Below, in pieces: positions 35,671 through 43,797 of a stretch of DNA of 64,000 bases (the stretch's first letter is position 1; every line of letters starts with the position of its first letter). Source of the stretch: Flavobacterium bernardetii (GTDB lineage: Bacteria > Bacteroidota > Bacteroidia > Flavobacteriales > Flavobacteriaceae); NCBI RefSeq assembly GCF_011305415.1, contig NZ_JAANOQ010000007.1, positions 80,449-144,448 on the forward strand, in the 5' to 3' direction. The position numbers and the translations under genes were made by a program. The notes under the pieces were generated by a model. It was given only the letters and a program-made list of their open reading frames with translations. It ran no database searches and was not told the origin of the DNA.

Positions 35671-37511
35671 ACGGTCACTGATTTTGCCAAATTCCTAGGC
35701 TGATCCACATTACAACCTCTTAATACTGCAATATGATAGGATAACAATTGCAATGGAATTGTAGTTAATAATGGCGTTAACGCTTCTGAAGTTTCTGGAA
35801 TTTCAATTACGTGATCTGCTAAAGCTTTCACTTGCGTGTCTCCTTTAGTGACTACGGCAATAATTTTTCCGCTTCTTGATTTTATTTCTTGAATATTACT
35901 TACAACTTTGTCGTAATGTCCTTTATTTGGCGCAATAACTATAACTGGCATTTGTTCGTCAATTAAGGCAATTGGTCCGTGCTTCATTTCTGCAGCTGGA
36001 TAACCTTCTGCGTGAATGTATGAAATCTCTTTTAATTTCAATGCTCCTTCTAAAGCTACTGGAAAATTAAATCCACGACCCAAATACAAAGCATTTGGCA
36101 CATCTTTATAAATTTCAGCTATTTGTTTAGCAACATCATTAGTCTGTAAAGCTTCTTGTACTTTTTCAGGAATCATTTCTAATTCTAACAAATAACGTTG
36201 GTAATCAGATTGATTCATCGTTCCTTTTGCTTTTGCTAAACGTAAAGCAATAAGTGTCAGAATTGTAATTTGAGTTGTAAATGCTTTTGTTGAAGCCACA
36301 CCAATTTCTGGTCCAGCATGCGTATAAGCACCTGCATCAGTTTCTCTAGAAATAGAAGAACCCACTACATTACACACTCCAAAAACAAACGCTCCGTTTT
36401 CTTTCGCTAATTTTATGGCTGCTAAAGTATCAGCTGTTTCTCCAGATTGCGAAATTGCAATTACTACATCATCTTTATTTATAATCGGATTTCTGTATCT
36501 GAATTCTGAAGCATATTCTACTTCAACAGGAATTCTTGCAAATTCTTCGATAACATATTCAGCAACTAAACCGGCATGCCAAGAAGTTCCACAAGCGATA
36601 ATTAGAATTCGTTTCGCATTCGTGAATTTTTCTAAATTATCTTCTACGCCAGACATTTGAATAATGCCTTTGTTAGCCAATAATCTTCCTCTATAAGTAT
36701 CTTTAATTACGTTAGGTTGTTCGTAAATTTCTTTTAACATGAAATGTTCGTAACCTCCTTTTTCGATTTGCTCTAAATTCATTTGCAATTCTTGAACGTA
36801 AGGGTCTACTAAAGAATCATCTTTAATTTTACGAACTTTCATTGGTTTATTCAAACGAATAATTGCCATTTCTTCATCTTCTAAATAAATAGCATTTGAA
36901 GTAAATTCAATAAACGGAGAGGCGTCTGAAGCAACGAAATATTCATCTTCACCAATACCAATTGCTAAAGGCGAACCTAAACGTGCACAAACTAATTCGT
37001 CTGGCTTGTTTACATCGAATACCACAATTGCATAAGCTCCAACAACTTGATTTAAGGCAACTTGAACTGCTTTTCCTAATTTTAAATTATCTGTTTTCTG
37101 AACATCTTCAATTAAGTTAATTAAAACTTCAGTATCTGTATCAGAATGAAAAACATACCCTCTTTTAATTAATTCTTTTTTTAATGGCTCATAATTTTCA
37201 ATAATCCCATTATGAACAATTGCTAATTTTCCAGAATTTGAAAAATGTGGATGCGAGTTTACATCATTTGGTACACCATGAGTAGCCCAACGTGTATGTC
37301 CAAATCCAATATGTCCTTCTGTAGATATTTCTTTAGCAACTTTTTCTTCTAAATCGGAAACTTTCCCTTTAGTTTTACAAAGTTTCAAATCTTTACCATC
37401 ATATAAAACAAGACCAGCACTATCGTATCCACGATATTCTAATCTTTTTAATCCTTTAATAATAATTGGATATGCTTCTCTATGACCAATATAACCTACG
37501 ATTCCACACAT
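35664..37511 (-). CDS. glmS: Glutamine--fructose-6-phosphate aminotransferase (isomerizing)
   Basis: Makes glucosamine-6-phosphate, the entry to peptidoglycan and lipopolysaccharide precursors. 615 residues. The N-terminal glutaminase domain begins MCGIVGYIG, with Cys2 as the nucleophile after Met removal, plus GHTRWATHG near 73-81. Two SIS sugar-isomerase domains follow (CGTSWHAG near 306, SQSGETADT near 353, EGYPAAEMKHGPIAL near 490), and the end is the conserved LAKSVTVE. It lies 12 bases after a DUF4270 gene. No glmS ribozyme leader fits, since the gene is internal to an operon. Confidence 0.98.
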   Translation of the reverse strand: MCGIVGYIGHREAYPIIIKGLKRLEYRGYDSAGLVLYDGKDLKLCKTKGKVSDLEEKVAKEISTEGHIGFGHTRWATHGVPNDVNSHPHFSNSGKLAIVHNGIIENYEPLKKELIKRGYVFHSDTDTEVLINLIEDVQKTDNLKLGKAVQVALNQVVGAYAIVVFDVNKPDELVCARLGSPLAIGIGEDEYFVASDASPFIEFTSNAIYLEDEEMAIIRLNKPMKVRKIKDDSLVDPYVQELQMNLEQIEKGGYEHFMLKEIYEQPNVIKDTYRGRLLANKGIIQMSGVEDNLEKFTNAKRILIIACGTSWHAGLVAEYVIEEFARIPVEVEYASEFRYRNPIINKDDVVIAISQSGETADTLAAIKLAKENGAFVFGVCNVVGSSISRETDAGAYTHAGPEIGVASTKAFTTQITILTLIALRLAKAKGTMNQSDYQRYLLELEMIPEKVQEALQTNDVAKQIAEIYKDVPNALYLGRGFNFPVALEGALKLKEISYIHAEGYPAAEMKHGPIALIDEQMPVIVIAPNKGHYDKVVSNIQEIKSRSGKIIAVVTKGDTQVKALADHVIEIPETSEALTPLLTTIPLQLLSYHIAVLRGCNVDQPRNLAKSVTVE

Positions 37512-37523
37512 ATATATAAGAGT

Positions 37524-39383
37524 TTAATTTGGTTTTGTAATATGAATTGTTAGTTTTAATCTATATTTTTCAGTATCTTCAGGTGACAAACCTACAGGAT
37601 GAGTTCCATATAAAACCGTTCCTTGTTGTGCTAAAACTGAAGCAAGTGGGAAAAATTTAATATCGTCATCTAAATTCGATGGAGTATTATTAATATCCAA
37701 AGGACTTTTATAATAAGCATTTCTATTTTCTGCAATATTTTCTGTTACACAAAGTCCAAGTCTTAAGTTTTTATTCAAATTTTCATTAGTACTATTAATA
37801 AGGTTATTAATATGTCTTGTAATTCTAATTTTATATTTTATTCCTTTATCATCCGTATTATCCCTTTGAATGATACCACCATGAACTATTTTGTTTCTTT
37901 TTGGACTTGAACTAGTGCTCGTGTCATAAACATAGTCAACAAGAGCTTCTTGATTTGTCGCATCAAACAAATACAACCTCTCAGGTTCTTGATATTTAGA
38001 ATTTGCAGACATAGCTGACCTATCAATATAAAACTCTAAATATGCATCGTTAATTAACACTTTTTCTAATCTTAAAAGATCTAACTCATCTGGAATTTTG
38101 TTTCCTGGCTGTCCCGTATCAGGATCCGTATAAGGAAGTCCATCTTTTCCTAATACATCAGCATCCCCAAAAACATCCATATACACAACAGAACCTTTAC
38201 CGCCCTTTACATATAATCTATCATTTTGTCCAAAAGTTATACTACCAAAAGTATTGGCTGGATTTGATAAACCTGTATTATAATCACCTGTATAAGCAAA
38301 ATTTTGCAACGAAACAGTATTACCACTAGCGTTTGTTCCTAAGTTCATAACAAAAGCTTTAGAAGTATGCACAGCAGCTGCACCTGTAGCTCCTTCATTT
38401 ATTGAACTATAATTTAAGTTTAACTTTGCCTTATTAAAATTCAGCATAGCCATTGCTCCTTCATCAATAGCGCCTATGTTTTCTTGCTCTATTTTAAAAT
38501 ATAAACCTTTAAAATATTCTCTGAATTTATTCGTATTAAACAAATTACTTGCAGGAGATTCTATTATTTTCTTCTTGAAAAATTCTTTATTTAACTTTAA
38601 GTAAATTCCTGGCGCCAAACGCTCTTTTACAACCCATTTAGCAGGATTAGTTTGATCTATTGCTGGTAACACATTACCATTAATATCTGTATATTCTTGA
38701 ACTAGAGTTACTGGATTAAATTTAGTTTCATAAGTAACAATTTCTTCTTTGTTAAAAAAGAATTGGTCATTTTCTGCAACATCTGGACTATCATTTAATC
38801 TAGCTCCTCCCTGAATAGAGTTACCTGCACCAATAATACCTATTTTTAGATAATCAAAGTCAATAGCACCTCCATTAGAAGATCCATCACTATAATAACG
38901 TTGGCTATCCTGAAAGTCAGTATTAGCATCTAAATTATTTATAAAATATCCGTTTTCATAAACACTAAGTTTCATTTTACTTTCTTTGTTTGCCCCGTAA
39001 ATTGAATCTAAAGTATATTCTTTAGAACCATCAGAATTTGTTGATTCTACATCACTAAAAAACGGAATGTATAATATTACATCTTCAACATGAACGCTTG
39101 TTCCAAATTTTGGTTGCGGATTTACTAACGCTAATTGAGTTACGAAGTTTGCTTTTGTTTCTCCAAAAAAAGGATTATTGTAAATTCCTAAAGGATTTAT
39201 TGGCAAATTATTAGTTTGCACCTCATTTGTACGAACTGAATATGCTTTTAAACTTGCTTCACGCTTCTCAAAATCAAAATGTTCATCACCTACTAAGTCT
39301 GCTCCAATTGTATTAAACTCCTGATCACAAGAAATAAAAACCATTGAAAAAACTAAGAATAAAACTGCTATTTTCTTTTTCAT
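37524..39383 (-). CDS. DUF4270 family lipoprotein
   Basis: 619 residues with a lipoprotein signal (MKKKIAVLFLVFSMVFISC, Cys at 19). The mature start DQEFNTIGADLVGDEHF and the repeated beta-strand segments through to the C-terminal SPEDTEKYRLKLTIHITKPN match DUF4270, a family largely limited to Bacteroidota and commonly placed between a glycogen-synthase-like gene and glmS, as here. It is probably anchored at the outer membrane. Function unknown. Five bases after the GT5-like gene. Confidence 0.88.
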   Translation of the reverse strand: MKKKIAVLFLVFSMVFISCDQEFNTIGADLVGDEHFDFEKREASLKAYSVRTNEVQTNNLPINPLGIYNNPFFGETKANFVTQLALVNPQPKFGTSVHVEDVILYIPFFSDVESTNSDGSKEYTLDSIYGANKESKMKLSVYENGYFINNLDANTDFQDSQRYYSDGSSNGGAIDFDYLKIGIIGAGNSIQGGARLNDSPDVAENDQFFFNKEEIVTYETKFNPVTLVQEYTDINGNVLPAIDQTNPAKWVVKERLAPGIYLKLNKEFFKKKIIESPASNLFNTNKFREYFKGLYFKIEQENIGAIDEGAMAMLNFNKAKLNLNYSSINEGATGAAAVHTSKAFVMNLGTNASGNTVSLQNFAYTGDYNTGLSNPANTFGSITFGQNDRLYVKGGKGSVVYMDVFGDADVLGKDGLPYTDPDTGQPGNKIPDELDLLRLEKVLINDAYLEFYIDRSAMSANSKYQEPERLYLFDATNQEALVDYVYDTSTSSSPKRNKIVHGGIIQRDNTDDKGIKYKIRITRHINNLINSTNENLNKNLRLGLCVTENIAENRNAYYKSPLDINNTPSNLDDDIKFFPLASVLAQQGTVLYGTHPVGLSPEDTEKYRLKLTIHITKPN

Positions 39384-39388
39384 TATAA

Positions 39389-40195
39389 TTATTGTACTTT
39401 ATTTTTAATAAACTCTAAATATGCTTCTTTGAAAATTTCTTTCGGGGTGAAAGGTAAAAAAGGTTTTTTCGAAGTTTCTATATATTTTGTTAAATCTGCT
39501 GACAAGTCGTTAGATGCAATAATAATTCCATCTGAATGGTCAATTGTTGCTTTCATTAAGTTGCTAAAAACCGGTTCTTTGTAGATTGAAATGGCATCAG
39601 CTGGTAAGTTATCGTAAGCTAATTTATTCATCATTTCTGGATCTAAAGCCCCTTCAAAGTCAGTAGCATAAACAGATGTGATAATTTTTGTGTCTTCAAA
39701 AATACCTTCGTCTTTATAGTAATGCTTCAAATAAACAGGCAATAAAGAAGCCATCCAGCCGTGAACGTGGATAATATCTGGTACCCAATTTAATTTTTTT
39801 ACGGTTTCAACTACACCTTTTGCAAAGAAAATGGCTCTTTCATCGTTATCTGGATACAACACACCTTCTTCGTCAGAAAAAGTCGCTTTTCTTTTAAAAT
39901 ATTCGTCATTATCTATAAAATAAACCTGAATTCTCTCTTTTGGTATAGATGCCACTTTGATAATTAAAGGCATATCCATATCATTTACTACCAAATTCAT
40001 CCCAGATAGTCTAATTACTTCATGTAATTGATGTCTGCGTTCATTGATATTTCCATATCTTGGCATAAAAATTCTTATCTGCCCTCCTACTTCATTTATC
40101 ATTTTTGGCAGTTCATAAGAATGTAATGACACTTCATTTTCAGCTAAATAAGGCACTACTTCAGATGATACATATAATATCCTCTTGTCATTCAT
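39389..40195 (-). CDS. Glycogen/starch synthase-like protein, N-terminal GT5 domain only
   Basis: 268 residues from the ATG at 40195 (MNDKRILYVSSEVVPY), which fits the family better than the upstream ATG at 40228. It resembles the N-terminal half of GT5 glycogen synthases (IRIFMPRYG, DIIHVHGWMASLLPVYLK). It lacks the C-terminal GT-B half, and the ADP-glucose motif KxGGL after the first strand is replaced by ENEVSLH, so it is probably not a glycogen synthase. The gene is intact and heads a unit with DUF4270 and glmS. It may bind a nucleotide sugar or have a regulatory role; this is inference. Confidence 0.85.
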   Translation of the reverse strand: MNDKRILYVSSEVVPYLAENEVSLHSYELPKMINEVGGQIRIFMPRYGNINERRHQLHEVIRLSGMNLVVNDMDMPLIIKVASIPKERIQVYFIDNDEYFKRKATFSDEEGVLYPDNDERAIFFAKGVVETVKKLNWVPDIIHVHGWMASLLPVYLKHYYKDEGIFEDTKIITSVYATDFEGALDPEMMNKLAYDNLPADAISIYKEPVFSNLMKATIDHSDGIIIASNDLSADLTKYIETSKKPFLPFTPKEIFKEAYLEFIKNKVQ

Positions 40196-40225
40196 ATAAT
40201 AAATGTTATATTTTTGTTTAATATG

Positions 40226-40233
40226 CAAAATTA
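40226..40233 (-). promoter_or_regulatory. Possible -7 element for the GT5-DUF4270-glmS unit
   Basis: Minus strand TAATTTTG (TAnnTTTG), about 30 bases before the ATG at 40195, in the 96-bp divergent region shared with panC. No convincing -33 TTG. Confidence 0.4.
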
Positions 40234-40264
40234 TAAAAATTTATGGACTTATCTACTAAAATAG

Positions 40265-40272
40265 TAAGTTTG
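40265..40272 (+). promoter_or_regulatory. Probable promoter of panC
   Basis: TAAGTTTG (TAnnTTTG), 19 bases before the panC ATG, giving a leader of around 12 nt. The -33 position holds TTATGG, a partial match. Confidence 0.5.
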
Positions 40273-40291
40273 CACTTTATAATAATATTCT

Positions 40292-41140
40292 ATGCACGTT
40301 TTTCAAACACAAAAAGAGCTTCAAATTGAACTAAATAAAGCTGAGAATCAATCTAAAAAAATTGGTTTTGTCCCTACAATGGGCGCATTACACCAAGGCC
40401 ACTTGTCTTTATTAGAACAATCATTGAGTGAAAATGAGGTTACTGTTTTAAGTATTTTTGTGAATCCAACTCAGTTTAATAACGCTGATGATTTAAAAAA
40501 ATACCCGCGAACTTTAGAAAAAGACGTGGAACTTGTTGAAAAACTAAATAAAAATATTCTTGTTTATGCTCCAAGTGTAACAGATATTTATGAAGGAAAT
40601 ACAATTTCAACTTCTTTCAATTATGATGGATTAGAAAATCAAATGGAAGGCAAACATCGACCTGGTCATTTTGATGGCGTGGGAACAATTGTGAAAAAAT
40701 TATTTGAAATAGTAAAACCAACTAATGCTTATTTTGGAGAAAAAGATTTTCAACAACTTCAAATTGTAAAAAAATTAGTTACAAAATATAAAATTCCGGT
40801 TAATATTATTGGTTGCGACATTTTCAGAGAAGCCAGTGGTTTAGCGATGAGCAGTAGAAATGAAAGACTTTCTGAAAGTGCCAGAAACGAATCGAAATTA
40901 ATTTTTCAAATACTTTCTCAAGCTAAAGAAAAATTTGAATCAAAATCGGCAAACGAAGTAGTTTCATTTGTGGAGAAAGAATTCAAAAAACACACTAATT
41001 TCACACTAGAATATTTTGAAATTGCAGCCGAAGACACGCTTTTAACCTGCAAAAGAAAAGTAAAAAATAAAAAATACAGGGGTTTTATAGCTGTTTTTAT
41101 TGAAAATATCAGATTAATTGATAATATTTCGTTAAAATAA
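40292..41140 (+). CDS. panC: Pantothenate synthetase
   Basis: Joins pantoate and beta-alanine with ATP to form pantothenate, the coenzyme A precursor. 282 residues, normal length. The HIGH-type ATP site is in VPTMGALHQGHLSLL (about residues 28-42), NPTQFNNADD near 63, the GKHRPGHFDGVGTIV segment near 122-136 and the KMSKS-like SSRNERL near 187. Followed after 36 bases by panD, which supplies its beta-alanine. Confidence 0.97.
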   Translation: MHVFQTQKELQIELNKAENQSKKIGFVPTMGALHQGHLSLLEQSLSENEVTVLSIFVNPTQFNNADDLKKYPRTLEKDVELVEKLNKNILVYAPSVTDIYEGNTISTSFNYDGLENQMEGKHRPGHFDGVGTIVKKLFEIVKPTNAYFGEKDFQQLQIVKKLVTKYKIPVNIIGCDIFREASGLAMSSRNERLSESARNESKLIFQILSQAKEKFESKSANEVVSFVEKEFKKHTNFTLEYFEIAAEDTLLTCKRKVKNKKYRGFIAVFIENIRLIDNISLK

Positions 41141-41164
41141 ATAATAAAATTTATTCGAATTAAT

Positions 41165-41172
41165 TAACTTTG
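41165..41172 (+). promoter_or_regulatory. Probable promoter of panD, very close to the ATG
   Basis: TAACTTTG (TAnnTTTG) ends only 4 bases before the panD ATG at 41177. If used, the transcript would start at or next to the start codon (leaderless). No clear -33 TTG, so it may also be chance. Confidence 0.45.
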
Positions 41173-41176
41173 CAAA

Positions 41177-41527
41177 ATGCAAATACAAGTAGTAAAATCT
41201 AAAATACACAGAGTTTCTGTTACTGGAGCCGATTTAAATTATATTGGAAGTATTACAATTGACGAAGCTTTGCTTGAAGCGGCCAATATTGTAGAAGGCG
41301 AAAAAGTTGCCATTGTTAATGTTAATAATGGAGAACGTTTGGAAACTTATGCCATAAAAGGCCCAAGAAATACAGGTGAAATTACTTTAAATGGTCCAGC
41401 AGCCAGAAAAGTACACCGTGGTGATATTATTATCATTATCGCTTACGGAATTATCGATTTTGAAGAAGCAAAAACATTCAAACCTTGCTTGGTTTTCCCA
41501 AATGAAAAAGACAATTCTTTAACATAG
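41177..41527 (+). CDS. panD: Aspartate 1-decarboxylase
   Basis: Makes beta-alanine from aspartate for pantothenate synthesis. It is 116 residues, typical. The protein cleaves itself between G24 and S25 (YIGS), turning Ser25 into the pyruvoyl cofactor; K9 and the [15 protein letters not shown] segment (about 67-83) complete the active site. It forms a functional pair with panC, though a promoter-like site lies between them. The next gene begins 2 bases after the stop. Confidence 0.97.
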   Translation: MQIQVVKSKIHRVSVTGADLNYIGSITIDEALLEAANIVEGEKVAIVNVNNGERLETYAIKGPRNTGEITLNGPAARKVHRGDIIIIIAYGIIDFEEAKTFKPCLVFPNEKDNSLT

Positions 41528-41529
41528 TT

Positions 41530-42489
41530 TTGAAAGCGAATTTTAGCAAAATTGCCTCTTTATTTATTCCGTTACTTCTGGGTTTCGGACTAATTTATTA
41601 TCAATACACTACATTATCAATTGAAGAGTTAAATAAAATAAAATCTTGCTTTCAAAAAGCAGATTATTTTTATATTTATCTATCCTTATTTATTGCTTTA
41701 TTTGGGTATTGGGCAAGAGCGTATCGTTGGAAATATTCACTACAACATTTAGGTTATCAAACAGATTTTAAAAACGATTTAATGTCGGTTTGCGTTTCCT
41801 ATTTTATGAATTTAACCATTCCGAGATCAGGAGAAATTACCCGTGCCGCCTTGTTAAAAAAATACGAAAACGTACCATTTGACAAAGGTTTCGGAACTAT
41901 TGTAGCCGAAAGAATTGTTGACTTACTTATCTTTTTATTGTTTGTTGGATTGGCATTTGTATTGCAATTTGAAAAACTATATGGCTTTATCAAACAAAAA
42001 ATCGCTTTCGAAAAAATTATCTTTTTCGGAATTATTGGAGCAATTTTAGGAATCCTTTTTCTTTTAATTTGGATTTATGCTGAATGGAATATCATAAAAA
42101 AACTAAAAAACAAATTATCTGGGTTAATTGAAGGCATGTCGAGCATCCTTAAAATGAAAGACAAATGGAAATACATTTTCTTTTCTTTCTTTATTTGGTT
42201 TACTTATTTACTAATGTTTTATGTTACCATTTATGCTTTACCTGAAACCTCAAATATTACTTTCGATATTGTAATAATGGGCTTCATCTTCGGAAGTTTA
42301 GCCGTTGGTTTTACTAATGGTGGACTAGGCGCATATCCACTTGCAATAGCTATGATATTTTCATTATATGGCATTTCTAACGATATCGGAACAGCATTTG
42401 GCTGGCTAGTTTGGACTTCACAAACTATTTTAACCATTTTACTTGGTTTATTATCTTACGCTTTTTTACCACTCTACAATAAAAAATAA
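41530..42489 (+). CDS. YbhN/UPF0104-type lysylphosphatidylglycerol synthase transmembrane domain protein
   Basis: 319 residues with about eight membrane helices and the family segments YWARAYRW (near 56-63), NLTIPRSGEITRAALLKKYE (near 95-114) and NGGLGAYPLAI (near 262-272). This is the integral-membrane domain of MprF-type flippases without the synthase domain; it may move a lipid or serve in lipid A or phospholipid homeostasis. It starts at TTG 41530, two bases after panD; no in-frame ATG near the start fits, so the TTG looks real. Probably co-transcribed with panD. Confidence 0.88.
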   Translation: MKANFSKIASLFIPLLLGFGLIYYQYTTLSIEELNKIKSCFQKADYFYIYLSLFIALFGYWARAYRWKYSLQHLGYQTDFKNDLMSVCVSYFMNLTIPRSGEITRAALLKKYENVPFDKGFGTIVAERIVDLLIFLLFVGLAFVLQFEKLYGFIKQKIAFEKIIFFGIIGAILGILFLLIWIYAEWNIIKKLKNKLSGLIEGMSSILKMKDKWKYIFFSFFIWFTYLLMFYVTIYALPETSNITFDIVIMGFIFGSLAVGFTNGGLGAYPLAIAMIFSLYGISNDIGTAFGWLVWTSQTILTILLGLLSYAFLPLYNKK

Positions 42490-42528
42490 TTAGTATATTG
42501 CTACATTATTTTACTAAACCAATTTATC

Positions 42529-43749
42529 ATGAAGATGAAATCTATCCTACTATTTTTAATGGTTTCTGTTGCTACTTTTGCACAAAAAATTGAAGAAAAA
42601 ATTCAATCTAAAAAACTAAATGACGAAAGAACTTTTTCTATAATTACACCTGCTTCATACGAAAGTAATCCAACGAAAAAATACCCTGTTTTAGTTTTAT
42701 TAGATGGGGAATATTTAGCAGATCCTTTCTCAGGAATTTTAAAATACGGAAACTATTGGGATGATTTACCAGAAATGATAATTGTTGCCGTAAATCAAAA
42801 TTATGGCGAAACACGTTTTAACGATAGCAACTTCGGAGAAGACGGTTTACCTGCTGAATCTGGTGCGAAATTTTTCGAATTTATTGGTTTCGAATTACTA
42901 CCATATGTACAACAAAAATACAGAACGTTGCCTTTCAGAATGATAGCCGGACATGATACTACAGCAGGATTTTTAAATTTCTATTTATATAAAGACGACC
43001 CCATTTTTAACGCATTTATTTCTCTTTCTCCAGAAATGGCTCCGCTAATGGTTGATAGAATTGCAGAAAGATTATCAAAAATACAACAACCTGTATTTTA
43101 TTACCAAGCTACTTCAAAAGCCGATTTAGAAGAAATACAAGAAAACACCAAAAAGCTTGACGATTTTGCCAAAGAAATAAAAAACCCAAATGTGATTTAT
43201 AGATACGATGTATTTCAAAATACGTCTCACTATTCTTTAGTTGCAGAAGCTATTCCAAGTGCTTTTTATTTTGTCTTTAATGGCTACCAACCAATTTCTA
43301 AATTAGAATTTAACGAAAAAATATTAAAATTAGAAAGTGGTTACGCACAATATTTAATCGACAAATATGATTATATTGAAAAGAAAATTGGTTTAAAAAT
43401 TCAACCAAGATATTCAGACTTCAAAGCTATAGAAGCTGCAATTTTAAAAAACAAAGCGTATTCAGATTTAGAGATTTTAGGCGCTTATGCAGACAAACAA
43501 TACCCTAAAACAATGTTAGGAACTTACCATAGAGGTTTATATTTTGAAAAGATTGGACAATTTAAAAGAGCTGCAAAAGAATATCAAAACGCGTACACAA
43601 AAGCTGAAATTGGTGATTTAACAAAAAGCTATATTTTAGACAGAGCCGAAGCCCTAAAAGGAAAAAAAGAAGAACCAAAAGCAGAAGAAGTTCCTACTGA
43701 TACTCCAGTGGAACCAGTTCCTACTGAAGAACCAAAAAAAGACGAATAA
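42529..43749 (+). CDS. Esterase-D-like alpha/beta hydrolase-fold protein with Asp at the nucleophile position
   Basis: 406 residues with a signal peptide (first 18 residues, ending ATFA). Residues about 35-270 have the esterase D/Fes fold (YPVLVLLDGEY, LPFRMIAGHDTTAGF, FNAFISLSPEM, NTSHYSLVAEAIPSAF). The nucleophile elbow reads GHDTTAG: D143 stands where serine is expected (GHSxGG), while the distal His (TSHYS) is kept. A TPR-like stretch (RGLYFEKIGQFKRAAKEYQNAY, about 324-360) and a Pro/Glu-rich tail follow. Either inactive, or using Asp as nucleophile. Its substrate is unknown. Upstream of radA. Confidence 0.85.
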   Translation: MKMKSILLFLMVSVATFAQKIEEKIQSKKLNDERTFSIITPASYESNPTKKYPVLVLLDGEYLADPFSGILKYGNYWDDLPEMIIVAVNQNYGETRFNDSNFGEDGLPAESGAKFFEFIGFELLPYVQQKYRTLPFRMIAGHDTTAGFLNFYLYKDDPIFNAFISLSPEMAPLMVDRIAERLSKIQQPVFYYQATSKADLEEIQENTKKLDDFAKEIKNPNVIYRYDVFQNTSHYSLVAEAIPSAFYFVFNGYQPISKLEFNEKILKLESGYAQYLIDKYDYIEKKIGLKIQPRYSDFKAIEAAILKNKAYSDLEILGAYADKQYPKTMLGTYHRGLYFEKIGQFKRAAKEYQNAYTKAEIGDLTKSYILDRAEALKGKKEEPKAEEVPTDTPVEPVPTEEPKKDE

Positions 43750-43755
43750 ATTGAG

Positions 43756-43776
43756 ATTCTGAAATCAATTCAGAAT
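43756..43776. repeat. Small hairpin repeat between hydrolase gene and radA
   Basis: ATTCTGAA (43756-43763) pairs perfectly with TTCAGAAT (43769-43776) around 5 bases. Compared with the hairpin at 57436-57456 (AATCTGAA/TTCAGATT), one base pair is changed on both sides, i.e. a compensatory change. Confidence 0.6.
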
Positions 43777-43797
43777 AAATAAATCCAGCATAAATAA

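Noticed and set aside
36415..36660. Plus-strand open frame inside glmS
   Set aside because: Antisense shadow of a strongly conserved gene.
37512..37523. glmS ribozyme or riboswitch upstream of glmS
   Set aside because: Only 12 bases separate glmS from the preceding gene, leaving no room for a leader.
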